A DNA stretch of 64,000 nucleotides from Pelomonas nitida (GCF_043555975.1 NZ_JBIGIA010000009.1:1-64000), one strand, 5' to 3'; numbered from the stretch's first letter, positions 26,321-35,474 are shown. Notes: generated by a model not told the origin, from the letters alone. A program made the numbers and translations.

Positions 26321-27215
26321 CGCGTCGGAATGCCGCGCTCATGGGCAGGCGGAGATTGAGCCCCTGCGACGGCAGCGGCTGCTCGAACCAGCGGCGGTAG
26401 ATCGCGTGGATCTCGCCGCTGCGATAGAGCCCGGCCAGCACGCCATCCACCAGCGCCTTGAACTGTGGGTCTCCCCGGCGCAGGCCGATGGCATAGGGCT
26501 CCACGGTCAGCGCGGTGTCCGAGATGCGGTAGTCGTCGGCCCCTGGGCCCAGCTGAGCCAGGAAGGCGCGCAGCAGCACGTCGTCCATCAGGAAGGCCGA
26601 GGCCCGGCCACTGCGCAGCAGCTGAAAGCCTTCCGGGTCGTCAACGCCGCCGAGGATGCGGATGTCCAGCGCCTGCTGCTCGTTGACCTTGGCGAGATGC
26701 TGGATGCTGGTGGTGCCGATCGTCGACGCCACGGGCTGGCCGCGCAGGTCGGCCAGCGCCTGCACCGCAGGCTCGGCGGCCCGCGTCATGAGCCGGGTTT
26801 CCGCCACGAAGATGGTCAGGGAGAAAGCCTGCTGGCGCGCCCGCTCCGCCGTGTTCGTCGTGATGCCGCATTCCAGGTCCAGCGTGCCGTTGATGACCAG
26901 CGGCATGCGCGTGGCCGACGCCACCTCGACGCGGCGCACCTCCAGCGCCGGCAACTGCAGCTTCTGGCGCACGGCGGCAACGATGCGGTCGCACAGCTCC
27001 ACGGTGTAGCCGGTGGGGCGCAGCTGCGCATCGAGATACGAGAACGGCAGCGAGGCCGGCCGGTAGCCGATGACGATGACGCCGGTATCGCGCACGCGCG
27101 TGAGCGTCGGTCCATCGGCCGCGTGGGCGGCCAAGACGGCAGCACCCGCCACCGCGCCGGCCAGCAGGCCACGCAGCCACCGCCATGTCGTCACCCTCAC
27201 GTCGCGCCAAGTCAT
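26274..27215 (-). CDS. Periplasmic amino-acid-type solute-binding protein
   Basis: A 313-residue protein of the bacterial extracellular solute-binding family 3. The N-terminus has a signal peptide (hydrophobic core LLAGAVAGAAVLAAHA, cleavage near AHAADG). Ligand-pocket signatures follow: GVIVIGYRPASLPFSYLD, GYTVELCDRIV, and LECGITTNTAERARQQAFS. The last resembles glutamate/aspartate-binding GltI-type proteins. No permease or ATPase gene is adjacent, so it is an orphan binding protein that may serve a transporter elsewhere. It is divergent from the cadherin/dioxygenase lipoprotein, with a 24-base dyad in the shared upstream region. Confidence 0.85.
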   Translation of the reverse strand: MTWRDVRVTTWRWLRGLLAGAVAGAAVLAAHAADGPTLTRVRDTGVIVIGYRPASLPFSYLDAQLRPTGYTVELCDRIVAAVRQKLQLPALEVRRVEVASATRMPLVINGTLDLECGITTNTAERARQQAFSLTIFVAETRLMTRAAEPAVQALADLRGQPVASTIGTTSIQHLAKVNEQQALDIRILGGVDDPEGFQLLRSGRASAFLMDDVLLRAFLAQLGPGADDYRISDTALTVEPYAIGLRRGDPQFKALVDGVLAGLYRSGEIHAIYRRWFEQPLPSQGLNLRLPMSAAFRRVIASPTDSSDPERYR

Positions 27216-27289
27216 CGGGTCTCACCCAGGCCGAAAGCGCGGCATTGTCCACGCGCGTCAGAACGGGCACCGCCCGGCACGCCTCGTTA

Positions 27290-27313
27290 CTCTGTGTCGA
27301 CGCTGACACAGAG
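27290..27313. promoter_or_regulatory. Perfect dyad, candidate operator
   Basis: CTCTGTGTC at 27290-27298 and GACACAGAG at 27305-27313 form a perfect 9-base inverted repeat with a 6-base centre (GACGCT). It lies between the divergent solute-binding protein gene and the lipoprotein gene, 75 and 57 bases from their starts. The size and symmetry suit a dimeric repressor, but no regulator gene is adjacent. It could alternatively be a leader hairpin. Confidence 0.45.
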
Positions 27314-27370
27314 GGCATACGCCGATGACAAACGGCCGCGCGAAGCTGGCGCCCCCCACAACTCCAAGGT

Positions 27371-29323
27371 TTGCGCCGCATGACCACCAACGCCCCTTCG
27401 ACGCCCCGCCCTGCCCGCCGCCAGGCCCTGGGCGCTCTCAGCATGCTGGGCGCGCTGACGCTGCAGGCCTGCGGCGGAGGCAGCAACGCGTCGTCCGGCA
27501 GCAAGAGCAGCAATGCGCTGCTGCTGGGCTTGAGCCTGTCCAGCGGCAGCCTGTCGCCGGCCTTCGCGAGTGACACCCTGGTCTATGTGGCGGCCGTGCC
27601 CAACTCCACGACTGCGCTGACGGTCACGCCCACGGCCTCCGACACCGGCGCCACCATCCGTGTGAACGGCAGCGTCGTCGCCAGCGGCGGGAGCAGCAGT
27701 GCACTGCCGCTGAACGTCGGCGGCAACACCGTGTCGCTGGTGGTCACGGCCGCGGATGGCAGCACCAGCCGCACCTACACCGTCGTCGTCACCCGCGCGG
27801 CGGCGGCGGCCTCGTCGGACGCCTCGCTGGCCGCGCTCGCGCTGTCGGCCGGCAGCCTGTCGCCGAGCTTCGCGGCGGGCACGCTGTCGTACACGGCCGA
27901 CGTGGCCAACAGCGTCAGCAGCCTCACGCTGACCGCCACGACGAGCAGCGCGTCCGCGACGGTGACAGTCGGCGGCGTGACGGTGGCCAGCGGTGCAGCG
28001 AGCAGTGCGCTGGCACTGGCGGTGGGCACGACGACGATCAGCATCGTCGTCACCGCGCAGGACGGCAGCACCACGCGCAGCTACACGGTGGCCGTCACGC
28101 GCGCGGCGGCCTCGGTGTCCAGCGACGCGACCTTGAGCGGGCTGATGCTGTCGGCCGGCACGCTGACGCCCAGCTTCGCGTCGGGCACCGGCAGCTACGC
28201 CGCGTCCGTCGCGAACGGCGTGGCCTCGCTGACCATCACGCCCACTGCCACCGTCGCGGCATCCACGATCACGGTCAACGGCGCGGCCGTGGCCAACGGC
28301 AGCAGCTCGGGGGCCATCGCGCTCGCCGTGGGCAGCAACAGCATCACCATCGTCGTCACGGCGCAGGACCGCTCGACCACCCGCACGACGACGCTGACCG
28401 TCACACGGGCCGCAGCCACGGTCTCCAGCGACGCCAGCCTGAGCGCCCTGACGCTGTCGTCTGGCAGCCTCTCGCCCGCCTTTGCCGCCGCGACGACCAG
28501 CTACACGGCCTCGCTGGCCAACACGGTCACGTCCGTCACCGTGACGCCCACGACCGCCAACAGCGCCGCGACCGTGAAGGTCAACGGCAGCACGGTGGCC
28601 AGCGGCGGCGCGTCGGCGTCGGTGGCGTTGTCGGCGGGCAGCACGTCGACCATCTCCGTCGTGGTGACCGCGGAGGACGGCGTGACCACGCGCACCTACA
28701 CGCTGCTGGCCACACGCGCCAGCGTCGGCACCTGCACGCTGACGCCCACCGAAACCCAAGGCCCCTACCCGCTGCTGGCCATCCTGTCCAACACGGCCAT
28801 GGTGCGCAGCGACATCCGCGAGGGCAAGACCGGCGTGCCGCTGACCGTCAAGCTGACCATCCTGGACCTGAGCAATGGCTGCACGCCCGTGGCCGGCGCC
28901 GCCGTCTACATCTGGCACTGCGACAAGGACGGGCTGTACTCGGGCTACAGCGTGTCCAACAACGCCGGCCAGGCGGGGCTGACGTATCTGCGCGGCATCC
29001 AGGTGACGGACAGCAACGGCCTCGCCACGTTCACGACCATCTACCCGGGCTGGTACGCCGGGCGCATCACGCACGTGCACTTCCAGGTCTACCTGAACAA
29101 CAACCTGAGCGTGACAGCCACGGCCACGTCGCAACTGGCTTTCCCGCAAGCCACGACACAGGCCGTCTACAACACGTCGCTCTACACCAAGGGGCAGAAC
29201 AACTCGGTCACCAGCTTCGCCGCCGACAACGTGTTCAGCGACGGCACCACCTACCAAATGGCCGCCATCAGCGGCGACGCGACCAGCGGCTACACCGCCG
29301 AACTGCAGGTGACCATCGCCTGA
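27371..29323 (+). CDS. Lipoprotein with four cadherin-like repeats fused to an intradiol dioxygenase-like domain
   Basis: A 650-residue exported protein. The signal has an RR pair (PARRQALGALSML) and a lipobox LQAC (31-34), so it is probably a Tat- or Sec-exported lipoprotein. Four tandem beta-sandwich repeats of about 95 residues follow (about 48-142, 149-243, 251-345, 353-449). Each has the cadherin-like pattern SxGSLSPxFxxxTxxYxxxV ... VTAxDGxTxRTYT. The C-terminal domain (about 455-650) matches intradiol ring-cleavage dioxygenase relatives: ETQGPYP, WHCDKDGLYSGY and IYPGWYAGRITHVH. Likely iron ligands are Tyr523 or 526, Tyr562, His568 and His570. Such surface-anchored dioxygenase-like proteins may act on aromatic polymers, but the substrate is unknown. 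The start may be ATG 27380 rather than 27371. Confidence 0.85.
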   Translation: MRRMTTNAPSTPRPARRQALGALSMLGALTLQACGGGSNASSGSKSSNALLLGLSLSSGSLSPAFASDTLVYVAAVPNSTTALTVTPTASDTGATIRVNGSVVASGGSSSALPLNVGGNTVSLVVTAADGSTSRTYTVVVTRAAAAASSDASLAALALSAGSLSPSFAAGTLSYTADVANSVSSLTLTATTSSASATVTVGGVTVASGAASSALALAVGTTTISIVVTAQDGSTTRSYTVAVTRAAASVSSDATLSGLMLSAGTLTPSFASGTGSYAASVANGVASLTITPTATVAASTITVNGAAVANGSSSGAIALAVGSNSITIVVTAQDRSTTRTTTLTVTRAAATVSSDASLSALTLSSGSLSPAFAAATTSYTASLANTVTSVTVTPTTANSAATVKVNGSTVASGGASASVALSAGSTSTISVVVTAEDGVTTRTYTLLATRASVGTCTLTPTETQGPYPLLAILSNTAMVRSDIREGKTGVPLTVKLTILDLSNGCTPVAGAAVYIWHCDKDGLYSGYSVSNNAGQAGLTYLRGIQVTDSNGLATFTTIYPGWYAGRITHVHFQVYLNNNLSVTATATSQLAFPQATTQAVYNTSLYTKGQNNSVTSFAADNVFSDGTTYQMAAISGDATSGYTAELQVTIA

Positions 29324-29326
29324 CGT

Positions 29327-30664
29327 TCAGGTGCCGGATGCGCCAGCCTCGTCGTCGAGCTGGCGCAGCCAGGCCAGCTTCTCGGCGATCTTGGCCTCCA
29401 TGCCGCGCGGCACTGGCTCATACCAGCCCTGGCCTTCCAGGCCGTCTGGCAGGTATTGCTCGCCGGCCGCGTAGGCGTTCGGCTCGTCATGCGCATAGCG
29501 GTAGGCGCGGCCGTAGCCCAACTCCTTCATCAGCTGGGTCGGCGCGTTGCGCAGGTGCACGGGCACGGGGCGGGAGGTGTCCTGCTTGATGAACGCCCGG
29601 ACTGAGTTGAACGCGTTGTAGACGGCATTGCTCTTGGCCGCCACGGCGAGGTAGACGACGGCCTGGGCCAGCGCGAGTTCGCCCTCGGGGGAGCCGAGTC
29701 GCTCGTAGGCCTCGGCGGCGTCCAGCGTCATGCGCAAGGCTCGCGGGTCAGCCAGACCGATGTCTTCGCTGGCCATGCGGATCAAGCGGCGCGAGATGTA
29801 GCGGGCGTCAACGCCGCCATCCAGCATGCGCGCGAACCAGTACAGCGCGCCGTCGGGGTTGCTGCCGCGGATCGACTTGTGCAGCGCGGAGATGACGTCG
29901 TAGAACTGGTCGCCGCCCTTGTCATAGCGGCGCAACTGCTCGCCAAGCGCACGCTCCAGCAGCGCCTCGTCGATCTGCGCGCCCTGGGCCAGCGAGGCGG
30001 ACGTGTCGAAGGCATTGAGCAGCCGGCGCGCGTCGCCATCCGCATAGCCGATGAGGCGCTGCGCGGCTTCGGGCGTGGGCTCGGGCACGCCCAGTTCGGC
30101 GGCGCCGCGGGCGATGAGCTGGCCCAGTTCCTCGGCGTCCAGGCTCTTGAGCACCTGCACCGTGGCGCGTGACAGCAGCGCCGAGTTGACCTCGAAGCTG
30201 GGGTTCTCCGTCGTCGCGCCGATGAAGGTGAACAAGCCCGCCTCCACGTGCGGCAGGAAGGCGTCCTGCTGCGACTTGTTGAAGCGATGCACCTCGTCGA
30301 CGAACACGACCGTGCGCCGGCCCTGCGCCGCGGCAACCTGCGCGCGCTCCACCGCCTCGCGGATCTCCTTCACGCCGCCCAGCACGGCCGAGATGGCGAT
30401 GAACTGCGCGTCGAAGGCGCCCGCCATCAGGCGAGCCAGCGTCGTCTTGCCCACGCCCGGCGGGCCCCACAGGATCATGCTGTGCAGGCGGCCGGCGTCG
30501 AAGGCCACGCGCAGCGGCATGCCAGGGCCCAGCAGATGGCGCTGGCCGATGACGTCGTCCAGCGTGCGCGGCCGCAGCCGCTCGGCCAGCGGGATGCCCG
30601 CCTGCGGCGCCGACGGAGCGGCCGTCGGCTGCGGCAGCGGGTCGTCGTCGAACAGCGAACTCAC
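29327..30664 (-). CDS. rarA: Replication-associated recombination protein A, RarA/MgsA
   Basis: A 445-residue AAA+ ATPase of the clamp-loader-like RarA family that acts at stalled replication forks. The Walker A motif is GPPGVGKTTLARLMAG, Walker B is VVFVDEVHRFNKSQQDAFLPHVE, and sensor 1 is FIGATTENPSFEVN. The C-terminal tetramerisation region runs to residue 445. The GTG start at 30664 overlaps the lolA stop (GTGA), giving the conserved ftsK-lolA-rarA order seen across proteobacteria. It is convergent with the lipoprotein gene with only 3 bases between the stops and no terminator visible. Confidence 0.95.
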   Translation of the reverse strand: MSSLFDDDPLPQPTAAPSAPQAGIPLAERLRPRTLDDVIGQRHLLGPGMPLRVAFDAGRLHSMILWGPPGVGKTTLARLMAGAFDAQFIAISAVLGGVKEIREAVERAQVAAAQGRRTVVFVDEVHRFNKSQQDAFLPHVEAGLFTFIGATTENPSFEVNSALLSRATVQVLKSLDAEELGQLIARGAAELGVPEPTPEAAQRLIGYADGDARRLLNAFDTSASLAQGAQIDEALLERALGEQLRRYDKGGDQFYDVISALHKSIRGSNPDGALYWFARMLDGGVDARYISRRLIRMASEDIGLADPRALRMTLDAAEAYERLGSPEGELALAQAVVYLAVAAKSNAVYNAFNSVRAFIKQDTSRPVPVHLRNAPTQLMKELGYGRAYRYAHDEPNAYAAGEQYLPDGLEGQGWYEPVPRGMEAKIAEKLAWLRQLDDEAGASGT

Positions 30665-31269
30665 TGCTCGATGAGGTCCGCGCCAGCCGGCAGCTTGAAC
30701 TGGAAGCGCTCGGCCGCGAGCGGCACGTTGGCCTGCACGGCGCTGAAATCCAGCCGTGAGCGCTGGCCGAAGCCGTCGACGATTTCCATCGCCGCCAGGC
30801 CTTTCTCGCGGAAGCCCAGCTTGAGCGACTGGATCGTCGACTCGGCCTGCTTCGGCACCGCCTGCACCCAGTCCAGCCCACCCTCGCTCGTCAGCGCCTT
30901 CAGCGTGAAATCGCGCTCGAGGTTGGTGCCGGCCAGCAGCGCGGCGGGCGTGGCACCGAGGGCATCGGCCAGCTTGCGCGAGCTGGCCTGGTTGAGGTCG
31001 GCGTCGTAGATCCAGACCTTGGCCCCGTCCGCGACGATGACCTGCTCGAAGGGCTTGGCGTAGGCAAAGCGGAAACGGTTGGGCCGCTCGAACTCGAAGG
31101 TACCGGACGACACCTTCTTGCGCTTGCCGTCGGGCGAGGTCACCGTCTGCGTGAAGCCGGCCTTGCCGGTCTTCACATCGCGCGCGAAGTCGCGCAGCGC
31201 GTCGACCGCATCGGCCTGAACGGCGGTGGCTGCCGCCAGCAGCGACAGGGAAAGGAGAAATTGCTTCAT
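30661..31269 (-). CDS. lolA: Outer-membrane lipoprotein carrier, LolA
   Basis: A 202-residue periplasmic chaperone that shuttles lipoproteins from LolCDE to LolB. A signal peptide (MKQFLLSLSLLAAATAVQA) precedes the mature domain, which starts DAVDALRDFARDVKTGKAGF and has the LolA pattern FERPNRFRFAYAKPFEQVIVADG. ATG 31269 is taken as the start because the signal peptide begins there; a GTG at 31281 that overlaps the ftsK stop is also in frame. It sits between ftsK and rarA in an operon of overlapping genes. Confidence 0.93.
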   Translation of the reverse strand: MKQFLLSLSLLAAATAVQADAVDALRDFARDVKTGKAGFTQTVTSPDGKRKKVSSGTFEFERPNRFRFAYAKPFEQVIVADGAKVWIYDADLNQASSRKLADALGATPAALLAGTNLERDFTLKALTSEGGLDWVQAVPKQAESTIQSLKLGFREKGLAAMEIVDGFGQRSRLDFSAVQANVPLAAERFQFKLPAGADLIEQ

Positions 31270-31277
31270 GGGTCTCG

Positions 31278-33668
31278 TCACTCGTCCCGCTTGGGAATGA
31301 TCAGTTCGCGGCTGCCGTTGGTGGCCAGCGCGCCGACGAGGCCGGATTTCTCCATCTGCTCCAGCAGCCGCGCGGCGCGGTTGTAGCCTATGCGCAGATG
31401 GCGCTGCACCAGCGAGATCGACGCCTTGCGATGCTGTAGGACGATGGCGACGGCCTGGTCGTACATGGGATCTTGTTCACCGCTGGATTCGCCCGGCGCC
31501 GGCGCCTCGCCGTCGACACCGTCGAGCACGCCGCCTTCGAGGATTCCTTCGATGTAGTTGGGCTCGCCCTGCGACTTGATGTACTCCACCACGCGGTGCA
31601 CCTCGTCGTCGCTGACAAAGGCGCCGTGCACGCGGATGGGCAAACCCGTGCCCGAGGGCATGTAGAGCATGTCGCCCATGCCCAGCAGCGCCTCGGCACC
31701 CATCTGGTCGAGGATGGTGCGGCTGTCGATCTTGGAGCTGACCTGGAAGGACAGACGCGTCGGGATGTTGGCCTTGATGAGGCCCGTGATGACGTCCACG
31801 GACGGCCGCTGCGTGGCCAAAATCAGGTGGATGCCGGCCGCGCGCGCCTTCTGCGCCAGGCGGGCGATCAACTCCTCGATCTTCTTGCCCACCACCATCA
31901 TCAGGTCCGCCAGCTCGTCGATGACGACGACGATGAACGGCAGGCGCTCCAGCGGCTCGGGCTCTTCCGGCGTCAGGCTGAAGGGATTGGGGATGCTCTG
32001 GCCCTGGGCCTTGGCTTCGTCGATCTTCTTGTTGTAGCCGGCCAGGTTGCGCACGCCCAGCTTGGACATGTATTTGTAGCGCCGCTCCATCTCGCCAACG
32101 CACCAGTTCAGCGCGTTGCCGGCCTGCTTCATGTCGGTGACGACGGGCGCGAGCAGGTGCGGGATACCCTCGTACACGCTCATTTCCAGCATCTTGGGGT
32201 CGATGAGGATGAGCCGCACGTCGCGGGCCTCGGCCTTGTAGAGCAGGCTGAGGATCATCGCGTTGATACCCACCGACTTGCCCGAGCCCGTCGTACCGGC
32301 CACGAGGCAGTGCGGCATCTTGGCCAGGTCGGCCACGATGGGCGCGCCGACGATGTCCTTGCCCAGACCCATGGTCAGCTGGGAGGCGGCGTCAGCATAG
32401 ACCTGCGAGCCGAGGATCTCGGACAGCCGGATGGTCTGCCGGCGCGCGTTGGGCAGCTCCAGCGCCATGTAGTTCTTGCCGGGAATGGTCTCGACGACGC
32501 GGATGGACACCAAGCTCAGCGAGCGGGCCAGGTCCTTGGCCAGGCCGACGATCTGCGAGCCCTTCACGCCGGTGGCCGGCTCGATCTCGTAGCGGGTGAT
32601 GACCGGCCCGGGCGACGCCGCGACGACATGCACTTCCACGCCGAAGTCGCGCAGCTTCTTCTCGATGAGGCGGCTGGTCATCTCCAGCGACTCGGGTGTC
32701 ACCGTCTCCTGGCGTGCAGGTGCGGCGTCCAGCAGGTCCACCTGCGGCAGCTTGGCATCGCCCGCGTCGACGAACAGCGTCTGCTGGCGCTCCTTGGCCA
32801 CACGCGTGGACTGCGGCACCTCCACGATGGGCGGCTCGATGACGAGCGGCACGTCCTCGATGCCCAGGTCTCGCTCGAACTGGCGCTCGGCCTCGCGCTC
32901 GACCTCCACCTCCTGCTCGCGCTCCTTCAGCGCCCGCTGACCGGCCTTCTGATCGGCCTTGATCTCGCGCTGCTCGAGGTACTGCTCGCGCAGGTGCTCG
33001 ATGCGCTCGCCGATGCGCTCGGCCAGATGGCCCCACGAGAAACGCAGCGCCCACGACATGCCGGTCAGCAGCAGCACGATCCAGACGACGCCTGAGCCGG
33101 CAAAGCCCAGGCCTTTCATGCCCAGCGGCCCCAGCATGTAACCCAGCATGCCGCCCGCATGGTTGGGCAGGTGGGGCTCGACGGCGTACAGCCGGCTCCA
33201 TTCCAGCGCGCAGCTGGCGCAAAGCAGCAGCACGACGCCCAGCCACCAACGCGCCCGCTGGCTCCAGCGCGGCGCGGGTGCCACGTCGTGGCGCAACAGC
33301 CCGGCCAGGCTGCGCAGCCAGCCGCGCAGCGCCAGCAGCGGCAACCACCAGGCCGAGAATCCGAACATGAAGAGCAGCCCGTCCGAGACGCAGGCGCCGA
33401 TGCTGCCCACGCGATTGCCGGCGATGGCGCGCTGCCCGCTGGTGCTGAAGGCCGGGTCCCGCAGGTCATGCGTGGCCATGGCCAGCACGAGCAGAGCCAG
33501 CAGCAAGGCCGTCAGCGCCAGCCACAGCGGCGTGCGCAGCAGCCGCGAGGCCGCAGACGGCGGGGGCACATCGCGCTTGGGCGCCTGGCGGCGCGAAGGC
33601 TTGGCGGGCGCGGCGGGTTCGCCAGCGGGCTCGTCGCCGCCAAGCAGGGAACCGAGGGGAAAACTCAT
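31278..33668 (-). CDS. ftsK: DNA translocase FtsK
   Basis: A 796-residue septal DNA translocase that aligns sister chromosomes at the dif site during division. N-terminal hydrophobic segments span about 45-210, in a form shorter than E. coli FtsK. A charged linker (RE/Q-rich, about 220-290) leads into the RecA-like motor: Walker A GTTGSGKSVGINAM, Walker B IVVVIDELADLMMV. The C-terminal gamma winged helix (VQRHLRIGYNRAARLLEQME) recognises KOPS sites. ATG 33668 is followed closely by lolA. The Crp/Fnr-type regulator gene ends 17 bases upstream on the same strand, so it may be co-transcribed. Confidence 0.95.
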   Translation of the reverse strand: MSFPLGSLLGGDEPAGEPAAPAKPSRRQAPKRDVPPPSAASRLLRTPLWLALTALLLALLVLAMATHDLRDPAFSTSGQRAIAGNRVGSIGACVSDGLLFMFGFSAWWLPLLALRGWLRSLAGLLRHDVAPAPRWSQRARWWLGVVLLLCASCALEWSRLYAVEPHLPNHAGGMLGYMLGPLGMKGLGFAGSGVVWIVLLLTGMSWALRFSWGHLAERIGERIEHLREQYLEQREIKADQKAGQRALKEREQEVEVEREAERQFERDLGIEDVPLVIEPPIVEVPQSTRVAKERQQTLFVDAGDAKLPQVDLLDAAPARQETVTPESLEMTSRLIEKKLRDFGVEVHVVAASPGPVITRYEIEPATGVKGSQIVGLAKDLARSLSLVSIRVVETIPGKNYMALELPNARRQTIRLSEILGSQVYADAASQLTMGLGKDIVGAPIVADLAKMPHCLVAGTTGSGKSVGINAMILSLLYKAEARDVRLILIDPKMLEMSVYEGIPHLLAPVVTDMKQAGNALNWCVGEMERRYKYMSKLGVRNLAGYNKKIDEAKAQGQSIPNPFSLTPEEPEPLERLPFIVVVIDELADLMMVVGKKIEELIARLAQKARAAGIHLILATQRPSVDVITGLIKANIPTRLSFQVSSKIDSRTILDQMGAEALLGMGDMLYMPSGTGLPIRVHGAFVSDDEVHRVVEYIKSQGEPNYIEGILEGGVLDGVDGEAPAPGESSGEQDPMYDQAVAIVLQHRKASISLVQRHLRIGYNRAARLLEQMEKSGLVGALATNGSRELIIPKRDE

Positions 33669-33684
33669 CCCCGCATTGTCGCCG

Positions 33685-34353
33685 TCAATCGTGGGTCAGG
33701 CGTTCCTTGATGACCACCGAACCGTTCTCAAGCGTTTCGATGACGCCGCGCTCCTCGAGGTCCTTCATGACACGGCTGACCATCTCGCGTGAGGCCCCCA
33801 CGACCTTGGCCATGTCCTGGCGCGACACCTTGCCGCGGATGATCTTGATGCCTTTTTCGTCCTCGGCCATGTCCAGCAGCGTGCGTGCCACGCGGCCATA
33901 GACATCCAGCAGCGCCAGCGACTCGATCTGCCGGTCGGCGTTGCGCAGGCGCGCGACGAGGCCACGCAAGATGCCGTAAGACAGGCTGCTGCTCTCGGGA
34001 AGGCAGCGGGCGAACTCCAGCCGCCCCAGCACCAGCATGTCGGTCTGCACTTCCGCCCGCACAGTGGCCGAATGCGGCTCGTTGTCGATCAGGCTCATCT
34101 CGCCGACGTAATCCCCCGACTGCAGGACAGCCAGGATGACCTCCCGGCCGCGCTGGTCGGCCGTCAGCACGCGGGCACGACCGTTTAACAGAATGAAAAG
34201 GGCGTTGGATTTTGTGCCCTGCTCGACGATCAGCTCACCACGCTTGAATCGCCGCTTGACGACGCTATCTGCAATCGACTGGGCCTGATCGGTGGTCAAC
34301 ATCGAAAACAACGGAACCCGGCGGATCAGATCGAGGTTGGAAATCATCGCCAT
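33685..34353 (-). CDS. Crp/Fnr-family transcriptional regulator
   Basis: A 222-residue regulator. The cyclic-nucleotide-binding-like barrel occupies about 15-125 (GDYVGEMSLIDNEPHSATVRA is the phosphate-binding cassette position). A helix-turn-helix follows (VSRQDMAKVVGASREMVSRVMKDLEERGVI). No Fnr-type N-terminal cysteine cluster is present, so it is closer to a Crp-type sensor. It is divergent from trxB over a 161-base region that contains a 13-base palindrome at 34413-34425, and may regulate that gene (inference). The ftsK-lolA-rarA operon follows 16 bases downstream. Confidence 0.9.
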   Translation of the reverse strand: MAMISNLDLIRRVPLFSMLTTDQAQSIADSVVKRRFKRGELIVEQGTKSNALFILLNGRARVLTADQRGREVILAVLQSGDYVGEMSLIDNEPHSATVRAEVQTDMLVLGRLEFARCLPESSSLSYGILRGLVARLRNADRQIESLALLDVYGRVARTLLDMAEDEKGIKIIRGKVSRQDMAKVVGASREMVSRVMKDLEERGVIETLENGSVVIKERLTHD

Positions 34354-34412
34354 ATGAAGTCTCCAGGTTTGAGCCCACAGGCCAACTCATAAATGCGCCT
34401 GCCTAGAATCAC

Positions 34413-34425
34413 GTGCATTGTGCAC
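34413..34425. promoter_or_regulatory. 13-base palindrome between the Crp/Fnr regulator and trxB
   Basis: GTGCA (34413-34417) and TGCAC (34421-34425) flank a TTG centre in the divergent intergenic region. A TAGAAT box (34404-34409) lies just before it. The site does not fit the E. coli Crp or Fnr consensus (TGTGA...TCACA, TTGAT...ATCAA). It is a candidate operator for the adjacent regulator, based on position only. Confidence 0.3.
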
Positions 34426-34514
34426 ACGCGGCGGGCCTCGCTACCCCAGTTAAGCCTGGATTTCACCCCTAAAAGGGCCTTGCGATACGCCGCACCCTCC
34501 TCAATTTGCCCACC

Positions 34515-35474
34515 ATGACTGCCAACACCCAACACCACGGCCTGCTCATCCTCGGGTCCGGCCCTGCCGGCTACACCGCCGCCATCTACGCCGCTCGCGC
34601 CAACCTCAAGCCGACGCTGCTGACGGGCATGGCGCAAGGGGGGCAGCTCATGACCACGACCGAGGTCGACAACTGGCCCGCAGACGTGATGGGCGTGCAG
34701 GGTCCGGAACTGATGCAGCGCTTCCAGGAGCATGCCGAGCGCTTCAACACGCAGATCGTGTTCGACCACATCAACAAGGTCGATTTCTCCAAGCGCCCCT
34801 TCACGCTGTTCGGCGACAGCGGCACCTACACCTGCGATGCGCTGATCATCGCCACCGGCGCGTCGGCCAAGTACCTGGGCCTGGAGTCCGAGCAATCGTT
34901 CATGGGCCGCGGCGTCAGCGCCTGCGCCACGTGTGACGGCTTCTTCTACCGCGGCCAGGAAGTGTGCGTCGTCGGCGGCGGCAACACTGCCGTCGAAGAA
35001 GCGCTGTACTTGTCCAACATCGCCAACAAGGTGCACCTCATCCACCGCCGCGACAAGTTCCGCGCGGAGCCCATCCTGATCGACAAGCTCATGGAGAAGG
35101 TCGCCGCCGGCAAGATCGAGCTGCACCTCTTCCAGCAGCTCGACGAGGTGCTGGGCAATGAAGCGGGCGTCAATGGCGTTCGCACGGTCAATGTGCAGGA
35201 TGGCAGCAAGGTCGACATCCCCGTGCATGGCTGCTTCATCGCCATCGGCCACCAGCCCAACACCGAGATCTTCCTGGGTCAGATCGAGACCAAGGATGGC
35301 TACATCGTCACCCGCAGCGGCCTGAACGGCTTCGCCACGATGACCAGCGTGCCCGGCGTCTTTGCAGCCGGCGACGTGCAGGACCATGTGTACCGCCAAG
35401 CCATCACCAGCGCCGGCACGGGCTGCATGGCCGCGCTCGACGCACAGCGCTTCCTGGAGCAGGAGCACGGCTGA
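34515..35474 (+). CDS. trxB: Thioredoxin reductase, TrxB
   Basis: A 319-residue flavoprotein that reduces thioredoxin with NADPH. FAD motif LILGSGPAGYTAAIYAARA, redox-active C137-A-T-C140 (SACATCDGFFYR), NADPH motif VVGGGNTAVEEALYLS and the C-terminal FAD motif GVFAAGDVQDHVYRQAITSAGTG cut down: all standard low-molecular-weight TrxB. ATG 34515 is chosen; a TTG three codons upstream is in frame. A GC hairpin lies after the stop (35485-35505). The ribosomal protein genes rpmB-rpmG follow on the same strand but have their own promoter. Confidence 0.96.
   Translation: MTANTQHHGLLILGSGPAGYTAAIYAARANLKPTLLTGMAQGGQLMTTTEVDNWPADVMGVQGPELMQRFQEHAERFNTQIVFDHINKVDFSKRPFTLFGDSGTYTCDALIIATGASAKYLGLESEQSFMGRGVSACATCDGFFYRGQEVCVVGGGNTAVEEALYLSNIANKVHLIHRRDKFRAEPILIDKLMEKVAAGKIELHLFQQLDEVLGNEAGVNGVRTVNVQDGSKVDIPVHGCFIAIGHQPNTEIFLGQIETKDGYIVTRSGLNGFATMTSVPGVFAAGDVQDHVYRQAITSAGTGCMAALDAQRFLEQEHG

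Noticed and set aside
27371..29323. Large minus-strand frames opposite the cadherin-repeat gene as a second gene
   Set aside because: The plus-strand protein has clear repeats and a dioxygenase domain; the minus-strand translations are Arg/Gly/Ala-rich low complexity.
34413..34425. A canonical Crp or Fnr site in the trxB region
   Set aside because: The palindrome does not fit TGTGA-N6-TCACA or TTGAT-N4-ATCAA.
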